Shown in pieces: positions 1 through 6,867 of a DNA stretch of 14,579 nt. This stretch comes from Candidatus Omnitrophota bacterium (GTDB lineage: Bacteria; Omnitrophota; Koll11; Gorgyraeales; Gorgyraeaceae): contig JAHIRR010000276.1 in the NCBI GenBank assembly GCA_018818505.1, positions 1-14,579 on the forward strand, written 5' to 3'. The notes under the pieces were generated by a model, which was not told the origin of the DNA, ran no database searches, and saw nothing but the letters and a program-made list of their open reading frames with translations. Each line of letters opens with the position of its first letter. The stretch's first letter is position 1. A program made the translations under genes and the position numbers.

Positions 1-210
1 ACCTTCGGGTATTATAGGTATTATCTGGTGGGAAGGGTTTTTTATGCGGATAGTCACAAAATCAAACTCGAGCCTCTTCTGCCCCTCGTAGCTTCCCCTT
101 GTAATTTTATACACATGGCCATTATCCAGGATCTCAGACAAACACCTGAACCACGCGTCATCCAGATCAAATGCCTCTATATGTACAGGTCTTAACTGAT
201 CTTTTTCCAT
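1..210 (-). CDS. Thymidylate synthase-like protein, N-terminal 70 residues (cut by window edge)
   Basis: Reading leftward from an ATG at 210, the frame stays open to base 1, giving 70 residues that begin MEKDQLRPVHIEAFDLDDAW. The pattern 'RPVxIEAxxLxDAWFxCLxExLDNG', then 'YKITRGSYEGQKRLEFDFV', resembles the N-terminus of the divergent thymidylate synthases (COG0207-like, dUMP to dTMP) found in archaea and some bacteria. The catalytic cysteine and dUMP-binding residues would lie beyond the window, so function rests on N-terminal resemblance from memory. A GAGGGG ribosome-binding site about 8 bases upstream supports this start. The gene follows the NYN nuclease gene after 84 bases that hold a palindromic repeat, so it may be the last gene of that group. 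The alternative is a conserved protein of unknown function. Confidence 0.55.
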   Translation of the reverse strand, partial: MEKDQLRPVHIEAFDLDDAWFRCLSEILDNGHVYKITRGSYEGQKRLEFDFVTIRIKNPSHQIIPIIPEG

Positions 211-225
211 TACACAACCCCTCAC

Positions 226-291
226 GTCATTGCGAGCGAAGCGAAGCAATCTCTTTTTAGATTGCTTCGGCCCTTCGGGCCTCGCAATGAC
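226..291. repeat. Palindromic intergenic repeat, family A, full copy
   Basis: Outer arms GTCATTGCGAG (226-236) and CTCGCAATGAC (281-291) are perfect complements. Inside are a second stem, GAAGCAATCT (243-252) with AGATTGCTTC (259-268), and a small hairpin GGCCC-TTC-GGGCC (269-281). The element fills nearly all the space between the NYN stop and the next gene. A second, half-length copy lies at 6647-6680. Such 'GTCATTGCGAG...' elements are common dispersed REP/MITE-like repeats in bacterial genomes. No T-run follows on the minus strand, so it is not an obvious intrinsic terminator. Confidence 0.85.
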
Positions 292-294
292 AAA

Positions 295-792
295 TTATGT
301 CAATTTCCAGTGCCTTTTTAATTCTTCGTTAATATCCCTGACCTTATGTCCTTCCAGTTCTTGCCCCTCTATTTTACTCTTCACTCTTCTCTTCTTCAAC
401 ATAATTATATTCTTTAACGCACTTATAGAAATCGCATCCCTGCCATAGACCCTGGCATGATTCCTGACAAAGTTATCATCAGATGCAACACTTATCTGGT
501 CTTTACTGGATGCAGCCCTTAACATATCTACAATAACACTGTCTGCATCCTTATCATAAGTCCCATACACTGCCTCTATGTTCCCGTATGCCTCACGCCT
601 CACGCCAAGCTCTTTATCCTTGCTGTCAAATACAATAGATACCTTATCAAACGCTCTATTCTGAGACATAAAATCCAGGAGGATTCTGATAAAATGCAAG
701 CGGCTTGCCTCAAGGCTGATATCCTTCTTAGCCTCAAGCTCGCCAATCTTATTTATCGCATTATACCCATCTATAATTAAATGCTTCGACAT
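295..792 (-). CDS. NYN-domain ribonuclease, YacP/Rae1-like
   Basis: This 165-residue protein has the PIN-like NYN fold signature. It opens with hydrophobic beta-1 ending in IIDGYN (Asp8, Asn11). It continues with VSIVFDSKD (Asp56), an acidic YDKDADSVIVDML stretch (Asp80, Asp82, Asp84) and SVASDDNFVRN (Asp105, Asp106). These acidic residues would bind the metal ion of a PIN-type nuclease. The size matches the YacP family, whose Bacillus member Rae1 cleaves mRNA on the ribosome. The lysine/arginine-rich C-terminus (KKRRVKSK) could contact RNA. The start codon overlaps the end of the DUF523 gene by 16 bases, implying translational coupling. The ribosome-binding site is weak. The family call is firm; the substrate is not deducible. 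Confidence 0.85.
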   Translation of the reverse strand: MSKHLIIDGYNAINKIGELEAKKDISLEASRLHFIRILLDFMSQNRAFDKVSIVFDSKDKELGVRREAYGNIEAVYGTYDKDADSVIVDMLRAASSKDQISVASDDNFVRNHARVYGRDAISISALKNIIMLKKRRVKSKIEGQELEGHKVRDINEELKRHWKLT

Positions 793-1199
793 TGAATCCC
801 TGCTTTCTTAAAGAGCGCTGCAGTCACTCCATCCCCGTCAACTACCTTTTTATCAAAGCTTCCATCATAGATCTTCCCAACCCCACACGACGGGCTTCTT
901 GATTTCAGGATCGTCTCTTTCACGCCATACTTTTTCGCGATCTCCAATGCTACAAAAGCGCCTTTAATAAACTGATCTGTCACATCCAAACCATTTTCAT
1001 CAAAGACCTTTGCCTTGCCATCTAAAACATCTTCACCTGTGCCATCTCTGATCTCTGCCTTTGCCCTAGGAACGCTTCTTCCCCCAAGTACTTCAGGGCA
1101 GACAGCAATACACTCAAGGTCTTTTACCTTTGGATCAAGCCGGCCCTCTCCATCATATGCACACTTTTCCCCAGCTAAACACGCACTAACTAAAATCAT
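777..1199 (-). CDS. DUF523 (TudS-like) Fe-S protein
   Basis: This 140-residue protein matches DUF523 across its length: MILVSACLAG at the start, IAVCPEVLGG in the middle and SRSPSCGVGKI near the C-terminus. The invariant cysteines are visible as Cys7, Cys34 and Cys105. In the characterised family member TudS, three such cysteines hold a [4Fe-4S] cluster that removes sulfur from 2-thiouracil. A thio-nucleobase desulfidase role is therefore possible here, but most family members are untested. Cys13, Cys30 and Cys137 are extra. The start overlaps the HAD gene stop as ATGA (1196-1199), with AGGA upstream. The C-terminus overlaps the NYN gene, so HAD, DUF523 and NYN form a tightly coupled set. Confidence 0.88.
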   Translation of the reverse strand: MILVSACLAGEKCAYDGEGRLDPKVKDLECIAVCPEVLGGRSVPRAKAEIRDGTGEDVLDGKAKVFDENGLDVTDQFIKGAFVALEIAKKYGVKETILKSRSPSCGVGKIYDGSFDKKVVDGDGVTAALFKKAGIQCRSI

Positions 1200-1813
1200 A
1201 CCGTAAGTTCCTTTACCAGCCTATCAAACGCCCCATTACCATCAAATACAATTCCCTTTATCCCAAGCCTTGCTGCCGCATCAACTAAATCTCGCCTATC
1301 ATCGATATAAAATGCCTTTGATGCTTGAATCTCTGCAAAATCTAACGCTATCTTATAAATCTCGGATGCAGGCTTTCTATATCCCACCTGGTAAGAAAGT
1401 ATAAGTTTATCAAACTCTCTAAAAATCAACATCCTGGGCTTAAGAAATTCAAAATGCGACTCATTCAGATTCGACATCATAATTAGCTTATAACTACCTT
1501 TTGCGCCCCTTAAAAACTCGTGCATCTTCTTATTAAGCGGCACCTCAAAAAATATATCATTCCATATCGGCATAAACACATCTTGCCCTATGTTTAACTC
1601 GAGCGCATCCTTTACCCTATTAAAAAACTCATGCCTTGAAATCTTTCCCTCTTCATAAGCCTCAGTCAGGCCTGAATCAAAGAAAAGATCATAGATCTCC
1701 TCTTCACCCTTAGGCGTACACTCCAAAATCTTTCTCACAGCAATCCTGTGATCAAAATTCACAAGCACATTACCCAGGTCGCAGATTATGGCATCGTATT
1801 TATTGTTATTCAT
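1196..1813 (-). CDS. HAD-superfamily hydrolase (YihX-like phosphatase)
   Basis: This 205-residue HAD subfamily IA-type protein has all four motifs. Motif I is CDLGNVLVNF (nucleophile Asp12; the usual second Asp is Gly14, as in YihX-type sugar phosphatases). Motif II is MMSNLNE (Ser114, Asn115). Motif III is YRKPASEIY (Lys147). Motif IV is FYIDDRRDL (Asp171, Asp172). The helical cap lies between motif I and about residue 95. It probably removes phosphate from a small phosphorylated metabolite such as glucose-1-phosphate; the substrate cannot be read from sequence. No ribosome-binding site precedes the ATG, and a promoter-like element ends only 8 bases upstream, so the mRNA may be leaderless. 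It heads the HAD-DUF523-NYN group. Confidence 0.85.
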   Translation of the reverse strand: MNNNKYDAIICDLGNVLVNFDHRIAVRKILECTPKGEEEIYDLFFDSGLTEAYEEGKISRHEFFNRVKDALELNIGQDVFMPIWNDIFFEVPLNKKMHEFLRGAKGSYKLIMMSNLNESHFEFLKPRMLIFREFDKLILSYQVGYRKPASEIYKIALDFAEIQASKAFYIDDRRDLVDAAARLGIKGIVFDGNGAFDRLVKELTV

Positions 1814-1821
1814 AGATAATT

Positions 1822-1850
1822 AGTATAAACAGTTTGCTCTTTATAATCAA
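1822..1850 (-). promoter_or_regulatory. Sigma70-type promoter for the HAD-DUF523-NYN group
   Basis: On the minus strand, TTGATT (1850-1845), a 17-base spacer and TATACT (1827-1822) form a good housekeeping-type promoter. It lies in the 49-base gap between the acetate kinase-like gene and the HAD gene. The -10 box ends 8 bases before the HAD ATG, so transcription would begin at or within a base or two of the start codon. That fits the absence of a Shine-Dalgarno sequence. Confidence 0.6.
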
Positions 1851-1862
1851 GCAACAAAAAAC

Positions 1863-3188
1863 CTACAAACCCATTAAAGCTTTTTCGTTATTCTTTGATA
1901 TAAAGTTCAATAATTTATCTTTTTGCTCAGCTTGAAGCTTTTTATAAATAGCGTATGTATCTCTTGCAATGGCTAATTCTTCATTAGCAGGGATCGTCAA
2001 AATACTTGGTTGCCTTTTTTTGTCATAATTCTTTTCAAAATGATATTTTAACTCGCTCTTGATCCTTTGACTCACCTCATTGTCAGTCTCTCCGATCCCT
2101 CCAGTTAATACAATCGCATCGACTCCTTTTAGGGGGCCTGTATAAGAAAGAGTATATTTAATTATACGATATATAAAAATCTCAATGGCTAATTCAGCTC
2201 TCTTGTCGCCTGTTTTTGCAGCTTTAATCAACTTTCTCACATCATCGCTGAAACCTGAAAGGCCTTTTAACCCGCTTTCTTTATTTAACAACTTCTCAAT
2301 CTCATTTATGGACATGTCAGTTTTCTTCGCAAGAGAAAAAATAACCGTTGCATCAATGTCTCCTGACCTGGTTGCCATGACCAAACCTTCCAACGGTGTA
2401 AGTCCCATGCTCGTATCTATTGACTTCCCATCTTCTATAGCTGCAATACTGCAACCACTGCCAAGATGAAGACTTATAATCTTAGTGTTTCTTGCTATCT
2501 TTTTCTTTAACCTTCCATCTTTTTTTAGCATTTGAATCGCCTTCTCAGAGACATACTTATGGTTTGAACCATGAAATCCGTACTTTCTTATTTTATATGT
2601 TTTATACACCCATTCCGGGAGAGCATACATAAAAGCCTTCTTAGGCATAGTTTGATGAAAAGCTGTATCAGGAACAGCGGTCATTGGTAGATTTTTGAAA
2701 TCTTCGTCTTCCAGACAAAATTTAATCCCCAATAAATTAAGGTAATTATGTATGGGGGCAAAATCCTTGCTGACTTCAATTTCTCCTAGCACTGCTTTGT
2801 CAATTAGACTCGGGACCTTAATTTTTTCACCACCGTGGACAACTCTATGGCCAACTGCAACAGGTCTTATCGGGGTCTTTTCAAAAATCAATTTCTTTGC
2901 CTCTTCCATTGCTTTAAAATATGCTTCGGCCTGCTTCTTTTCATCGTCTTTCTTTTCTACGCTAACATTTATAGGTTCCGTTAGAGTTTTCTCGCTTTCC
3001 ATGTCATAAAACTGAAGCTTAACAGAGGAACTACCTAAGTTAAAGACTAAAACACCAGAACCCTCTGCTTGTTTTTCTTTGCTTTTATCAAAAGACATCT
3101 CCGGCCTTAGTGTATCTCCGACCCCATAAACATAATTCACAAACACAAAACTACACACAACCACTATACACAAAACTTTCTTTACCAT
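1863..3188 (-). CDS. Acetate kinase-like protein with N-terminal signal peptide
   Basis: The 441-residue product begins with a signal peptide (MVKK, a hydrophobic stretch to about residue 20, then VYG) followed by DTLRPEM. The acetate kinase domain runs from about residue 46. Residues matching known active-site positions are present: Asn50 in VFNLGSSSVK, Arg115 in GHRVVHGG, His147 in FAPIHN, Asp174 in PDTAFHQ, His206 in YGFHG, Arg274 in MATRSGDID, the GGIGE loop, and Glu403/404 in NEELAIARDT. One usual asparagine (HLGNG) is serine, Ser244. Family enzymes interconvert acetyl phosphate and acetate with ADP/ATP in the cytoplasm; an exported form is unexpected. Typical members have about 400 residues, so the extension explains the extra length. 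AGGAGGT precedes the start, 15 bases after the transaldolase-like gene. No phosphotransacetylase gene is adjacent. Confidence 0.9.
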   Translation of the reverse strand: MVKKVLCIVVVCSFVFVNYVYGVGDTLRPEMSFDKSKEKQAEGSGVLVFNLGSSSVKLQFYDMESEKTLTEPINVSVEKKDDEKKQAEAYFKAMEEAKKLIFEKTPIRPVAVGHRVVHGGEKIKVPSLIDKAVLGEIEVSKDFAPIHNYLNLLGIKFCLEDEDFKNLPMTAVPDTAFHQTMPKKAFMYALPEWVYKTYKIRKYGFHGSNHKYVSEKAIQMLKKDGRLKKKIARNTKIISLHLGSGCSIAAIEDGKSIDTSMGLTPLEGLVMATRSGDIDATVIFSLAKKTDMSINEIEKLLNKESGLKGLSGFSDDVRKLIKAAKTGDKRAELAIEIFIYRIIKYTLSYTGPLKGVDAIVLTGGIGETDNEVSQRIKSELKYHFEKNYDKKRQPSILTIPANEELAIARDTYAIYKKLQAEQKDKLLNFISKNNEKALMGL

Positions 3189-3203
3189 CTTAGAACCTCC
3201 TTT

Positions 3204-4124
3204 TTATATACCAGATCTAATTGTTTTTTGTCCTTCAAAACGAAAAGAAAGATCAAAATCTCTAGTCTTGCCCCATAACGGTGTTCGTTCTATCATTGTC
3301 TTGACCAGTCCCGGAGAAACATTACTAACTGTACCAGAGAATCTCACATCTTTTATTTCTTCAGGACTAGTAACATTTTTTCTCTCCCATGATATACGCT
3401 GCAATCCTATATTATTTTCCCTAGAACATCGTTTCCATTCCTGGTCATATAAAAAGTCTCTCGCCAATATAAAATAAAAGTTCTGTACATCTATAGAGCT
3501 TGGAACAATGCCAGCAAATGATACGCCATAAGGGCCTTCTTTAAGCTTAGAAAGATCTCTTTTAGCCTCTTTATAGGCTGCTACACAAGCTTCATAGCCC
3601 TCCAATGTTGATATGCCAGTCCATTTAATATTAATGCCATGATCGCATATAGCAGCTATGCCTGTTTCAAGGCCCACAGGTGTAGCAGGAATCTCAATAT
3701 AGAAATTATGTAATCCATCTGCTTTTTTAGTTATCAATCTATCTAATTTTATTAATTTTTTCAATGTGAAAGCCCTTTTTGTATTCATCTTGAATCCCGC
3801 GTAGCCATGTTTATATTTTGTCTCTTTATTCACTGATTTAAGGATTTTCATCGCACGAACAACTAAATTCATATTACCTACATTAACATCAAAGACCAAT
3901 TTGTTCTCGATCATCCTCTCAAGCCAGCCTGATTCTATCATCTCTTGCGTAATATATGCTAAAGACATAACATGATCGTATTTTTCCAATTCAGCAAAAA
4001 CCTTTTTCGCATTCTCCGTAGGTTCATTAAAAACCATTGGCACGCGCAACCCATCACTGGCAGAATAGACTAACTCACTGCATGCAAAAATCAATATTAG
4101 CACTAGTAAAACCTCTCTTCTCAT
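3204..4124 (-). CDS. Exported transaldolase-like protein lacking the catalytic lysine
   Basis: The 306-residue product starts with a signal peptide (MRREVLLVLILIFACSELVYS, cleavage near 21-22) followed by SDGLRVPM. The centre resembles the long-form transaldolase family: NFYIEIPATPVGLE (about 140-153), then GINIKWTGIS, GYEACVAAYKEAKRDL and GVSFAGIVPSSIDV. Transaldolases have IKIPAT, whose lysine forms the Schiff base; here it is Glu144. The usual TSNP phosphate-site motif near the N-terminus is not visible, and the Arg of the 'SRID' motif is serine. It is therefore unlikely to be an active transaldolase and may bind a ligand or act as a pseudoenzyme. AGGAG lies 6 bases before the ATG. It is followed closely by the acetate kinase-like gene and preceded by structured intergenic DNA. 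Confidence 0.72.
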   Translation of the reverse strand: MRREVLLVLILIFACSELVYSASDGLRVPMVFNEPTENAKKVFAELEKYDHVMSLAYITQEMIESGWLERMIENKLVFDVNVGNMNLVVRAMKILKSVNKETKYKHGYAGFKMNTKRAFTLKKLIKLDRLITKKADGLHNFYIEIPATPVGLETGIAAICDHGINIKWTGISTLEGYEACVAAYKEAKRDLSKLKEGPYGVSFAGIVPSSIDVQNFYFILARDFLYDQEWKRCSRENNIGLQRISWERKNVTSPEEIKDVRFSGTVSNVSPGLVKTMIERTPLWGKTRDFDLSFRFEGQKTIRSGI

Positions 4125-4133
4125 AACTTCTCC

Positions 4134-4172
4134 TAACTTTACATTTAAAGCAAGACTTAAAATGTAAAGTTA
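4134..4172. repeat. Hairpin family B, copy 1
   Basis: Thirteen-base perfect arms TAACTTTACATTT (4134-4146) and AAATGTAAAGTTA (4160-4172) enclose a loop containing AAAGCAAGACTT (4147-4158). The same 12-base apex occurs in the hairpin at 6859-6897, whose stem has a different sequence. It lies just before the ribosome-binding site of the transaldolase-like gene. No T-run follows on the minus strand. Confidence 0.75.
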
Positions 4173-4181
4173 TCCAGGACC

Positions 4182-4209
4182 TGCCCCGTACCACTATGGG
4201 TACGGGGCA
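4182..4209. repeat. GC-rich perfect hairpin
   Basis: Arms TGCCCCGTACC (4182-4192) and GGTACGGGGCA (4199-4209) pair perfectly around a 6-base loop. It is the middle one of three adjacent hairpins in the 154-base gap between the 786-residue gene and the transaldolase-like gene. It has no downstream T-run in either direction, so it is not a standard terminator. It could protect or process the transcript between the two genes. Confidence 0.7.
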
Positions 4210-4211
4210 AG

Positions 4212-4263
4212 CTGGCGAGCATCGAGCCTATTAACCGTGACGAAAACAGGCCCAAGCCGCCAG
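4212..4263 (-). other. Structured element, probably acting as minus-strand RNA
   Basis: Read on the minus strand, CTGGCG (4263-4258) pairs with CGCCAG (4217-4212), extended by GC/GC. After an internal loop, GGCCTGTT (4252-4245) pairs with AATAGGCT (4232-4225) over a 12-base loop. Two positions in the inner stem are G-U on the minus strand but A-C on the plus strand, so the fold favours minus-strand RNA. I could not match it to a riboswitch consensus I know. Confidence 0.45.
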
Positions 4264-4278
4264 TAGGGATCCAATCAT

Positions 4279-6639
4279 TTACAAATCCATGCTTTGCAAC
4301 TTATATTTATTTAACAGATAGTTTATTTTTTTCATTAGAATGTCTCTCAGCTCTGTCATCTCTAGGGCATTAGTATCTGTTTCCTTTAAATAATAAAGAA
4401 TGATTTCTCTGTCAAATGATTCATCAAAAGATATCTCGCCTTCTATAAATAGACTAAGTAAATTCGCGTGCCATTGAAGCTTTGGGTAATTATGATTTGC
4501 AAGGGCAGCAATATGTTCCGCACATCCTTTTATGTTTTCACTGGAAATATACAGAAAAAACTTTCTTAATAAATCTATATTCCTTCTTATGCCGCTTGAT
4601 GATGTATCCATCAACTCGAGGTTGTTTCTGAGTTTCCCTATTATTGCTTTGTTCGAAAGTTTTTTTATTGTTTCAATATCCACGCCTAACAACACATCGA
4701 ATTCTTTAAAAATATTCTTATGGAAGCTCGTATTCTCTATCGGCATTTTCTCTAACTCGCTATCAATATCAATAAGAACTTTATCAAATAGACCACTTCT
4801 GATGTTCATTTGTTCTATGATCCATCTACAAAAAATTATCCAACCCCAGTCTTTTGTGCTATTGTCTTTACCTGTTAGAAGATATGCAAGTTCATCCATT
4901 ACCTCTTCTACGATTTCCTCTTTTAGTTCTTCTTTGCTTCTAACAGCTATTTCTGGTTCAATTTGGATATCTCTGATATATCTATGGCATTCGCTTTCAG
5001 GCACTATTCTTCCATCTGGTAATTCTACGAATCGCCCTGGAACAATTATATCCTGCAGGGGAGCGTTGTAGCAAGTCTCTATTCTGTTCCCCCAACAAAA
5101 AGTAACGGTAGAATTCTTCGGCCCTTCAGCCTCTTCAACCGAGGTTCCCACAACAATTCCAGATTCTGCAATTCTTCTTTTGATTTCTTCCATATTAAAA
5201 ACACCTATTATAGGAAATGCCTTTTTTGCAACTATCATACCTTTATGCGTTAGTCGATATCTACTGTGTTCTTCCGTCACAATATGGCCTTTTCTTCTTG
5301 CTGTCTTTATAAAGCGAACTATTAATGGCCTTTTCTCTAGTTTTTCCATGGTAACCTCTCTATACAATTTCTCTAGCTCATTGGTCGAAAAAATAATTTC
5401 CTCTCCTATAAAAGAACATACTTTAAGCACATTCATGTAGTTTAGCGCAGATATACTCCCTGTATCTCGCCAAACAGTCAATATTTCCTCTGGGTCACTA
5501 AATAATTTAACTAGTTTCTTTGTATGTTCAGTTGCTTCAAATTTTTTATTGTTATATTTTTTTAAACAATTTTTTTCACATGCACGCTGCAATTGCCAGT
5601 TAGCTGTCGGCTGTCCTACCTTTTTTTCTGTAATTGTTTGATATTCAGTCCAATATTCTCCAACAAGAAATCTTTTTTTCATTAAACAGTCCTCGCTTCG
5701 CATAAGCACGTAGATCAGAACAAACGTCGCATAGCCAGGCCTATCTAATCCTTCCTGAAGGATCAGATCATCGTGGAGCAACTTAGTTTCTGCGTCAATG
5801 CTATCTTCGTGTTCATCTTGAACATCGTCAGCAATAGGCAGGTGAACTATTTCAAGGGGACTTCCAACGCTAATATCAGATACTGTAATCCTGCTATCTA
5901 TCTCTCGTATCTCAAAAATACCTTTTATGGGAAACATTGCTCTTGCCATAGCTATAAGCTCAGGCGTTATCTGGTAAGAACCGTCGGCATGTTCTACTTC
6001 TTTAATGTGCTCGTTCTCTTTTGCCGCTGACAGAAAACTAACTATAAAAGCATTATTTCTCTTTTCGCCAGTGACCGCTTCCCATAACAAACCCATATCT
6101 CCTTGAGAAAAAACCCTGTCTTCTCCTATAAAATAACATACCTTTAAGAGATTTAAATAATGGAGAACTGAGACATCCTTTGCATCTATCAAAGTATCCA
6201 TAGATTGTTCGATCTCAGAAAAGACTTTTATGAGATCTCCTGCATAGCCACTCATTTCATACTTGGTATGCTCGCCATCCTTTAAGGTGTAAATCCAGCC
6301 TTTTTTAATAGTATCTTCTAGATAACTCTTAGCCATATCTATATTCAGAAAGGCCTTTGTTCTGTACCGGCATATCTCCGTATATTCTTCTAAACTAAAC
6401 GCTCCACTGAACCCTTCCTCAGATATGAGCTTAATCACAAGAAGATTCGTCTTTGTCAGCTCTAATCCTTTGTTAAGCATTAGCTTATCATTGGAAGCTA
6501 TTTTTAGACTATCGTAAGCTTCCTTAAAATTGGAGGGTGCTCCGGAAAGTGGATTGCGCAACCCCTGCGCATAGACCAGATGCTGGGTTAAGAGAGTTAT
6601 TAAGATTAGGATTGAGGTGAGTTTTTTTGGGGTTTGCAT
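4279..6639 (-). CDS. Exported protein with tandem 240-residue duplication of winged-helix-like modules
   Basis: I do not recognise this 786-residue protein as a named family. A signal peptide (MQTPKKLTSILILITLLTQHLVYA) is followed by QGLRNPL. Residues about 62-262 and 302-502 are an internal duplication offset by 240: LHYLNLLKVCYFIGE (159) matches LNYMNVLKVCSFIGE (399), and FPIKGIFEIREIDSRI (236) matches FPIIGVFNMEEIKRRI (475). Each unit looks like two winged-helix-type modules, with helix-rich segments ending in 'KKGWIYTLKDGEHTKYEMS' or 'RRKGHIVTEEHSRYRLTHKG' wing-like turns. Residues about 503-560 hold Cys-containing, beta-like sequence, and 560-786 appear largely helical. The palindromic family A half-copy ends 8 bases upstream and no ribosome-binding site is visible. 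The next genes, transaldolase-like and acetate kinase-like, also encode exported proteins. Confidence 0.7.
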   Translation of the reverse strand: MQTPKKLTSILILITLLTQHLVYAQGLRNPLSGAPSNFKEAYDSLKIASNDKLMLNKGLELTKTNLLVIKLISEEGFSGAFSLEEYTEICRYRTKAFLNIDMAKSYLEDTIKKGWIYTLKDGEHTKYEMSGYAGDLIKVFSEIEQSMDTLIDAKDVSVLHYLNLLKVCYFIGEDRVFSQGDMGLLWEAVTGEKRNNAFIVSFLSAAKENEHIKEVEHADGSYQITPELIAMARAMFPIKGIFEIREIDSRITVSDISVGSPLEIVHLPIADDVQDEHEDSIDAETKLLHDDLILQEGLDRPGYATFVLIYVLMRSEDCLMKKRFLVGEYWTEYQTITEKKVGQPTANWQLQRACEKNCLKKYNNKKFEATEHTKKLVKLFSDPEEILTVWRDTGSISALNYMNVLKVCSFIGEEIIFSTNELEKLYREVTMEKLEKRPLIVRFIKTARRKGHIVTEEHSRYRLTHKGMIVAKKAFPIIGVFNMEEIKRRIAESGIVVGTSVEEAEGPKNSTVTFCWGNRIETCYNAPLQDIIVPGRFVELPDGRIVPESECHRYIRDIQIEPEIAVRSKEELKEEIVEEVMDELAYLLTGKDNSTKDWGWIIFCRWIIEQMNIRSGLFDKVLIDIDSELEKMPIENTSFHKNIFKEFDVLLGVDIETIKKLSNKAIIGKLRNNLELMDTSSSGIRRNIDLLRKFFLYISSENIKGCAEHIAALANHNYPKLQWHANLLSLFIEGEISFDESFDREIILYYLKETDTNALEMTELRDILMKKINYLLNKYKLQSMDL

Positions 6640-6646
6640 GTGTTTT

Positions 6647-6680
6647 GAGATTGCTTCGCCCCTTCGGGGCTCGCAATGAC
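6647..6680. repeat. Palindromic intergenic repeat, family A, half copy
   Basis: This copy matches the right half of the element at 226-291: AGATTGCTTC, then a hairpin GCCCC-TTC-GGGGC (6658-6670), then CTCGCAATGAC. Relative to the other copy (GGCCC-TTC-GGGCC), the hairpin stem has changed on both sides with pairing kept. It sits directly between the 255-base intergenic region and the ATG of the 786-residue gene, where a ribosome-binding site would be expected. Confidence 0.8.
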
Positions 6681-6720
6681 ACTATCTAAGAAGACCTCTT
6701 CAAGATTAACTCGCACTTAT

Positions 6721-6867
6721 CACTAACGATGTGCTCATTAAAAAAGGCTGGGCTGTCTAAATAAGATAACGCGGCCTTGTAAGTTCGCCAGGATCCACAG
6801 TTTAATTATCCAGACGCTAACTATGTGCTACTATAATAGATTTATAAACATTTTAATATAAGTTCGC
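6721..6867. repeat. Degenerate direct repeats in a non-coding gap
   Basis: The 255-base gap 6640-6894 holds no plausible gene. Within it CACTAACGATGTGCT (6721-6735) recurs as CGCTAACTATGTGCT (6815-6829), 13 of 15 identical. TAAGTTCGC occurs at 6780-6788 and 6859-6867. They may be remnants of an older duplicated element or regulator sites. AT-rich minus-strand DNA around 6855-6830 could contain a promoter, but no convincing -35/-10 pair stands out. Confidence 0.35.

Noticed and set aside
4212..4263. Known riboswitch (cyclic-di-GMP or fluoride type)
   Set aside because: Segments were compared from memory with these consensus sequences and the conserved core bases are missing.
4532..5071. 179-codon open frame on the plus strand
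   Set aside because: It is antisense to the 786-residue gene, has no recognisable domain or start signal, and its composition is that of a reversed helical gene.
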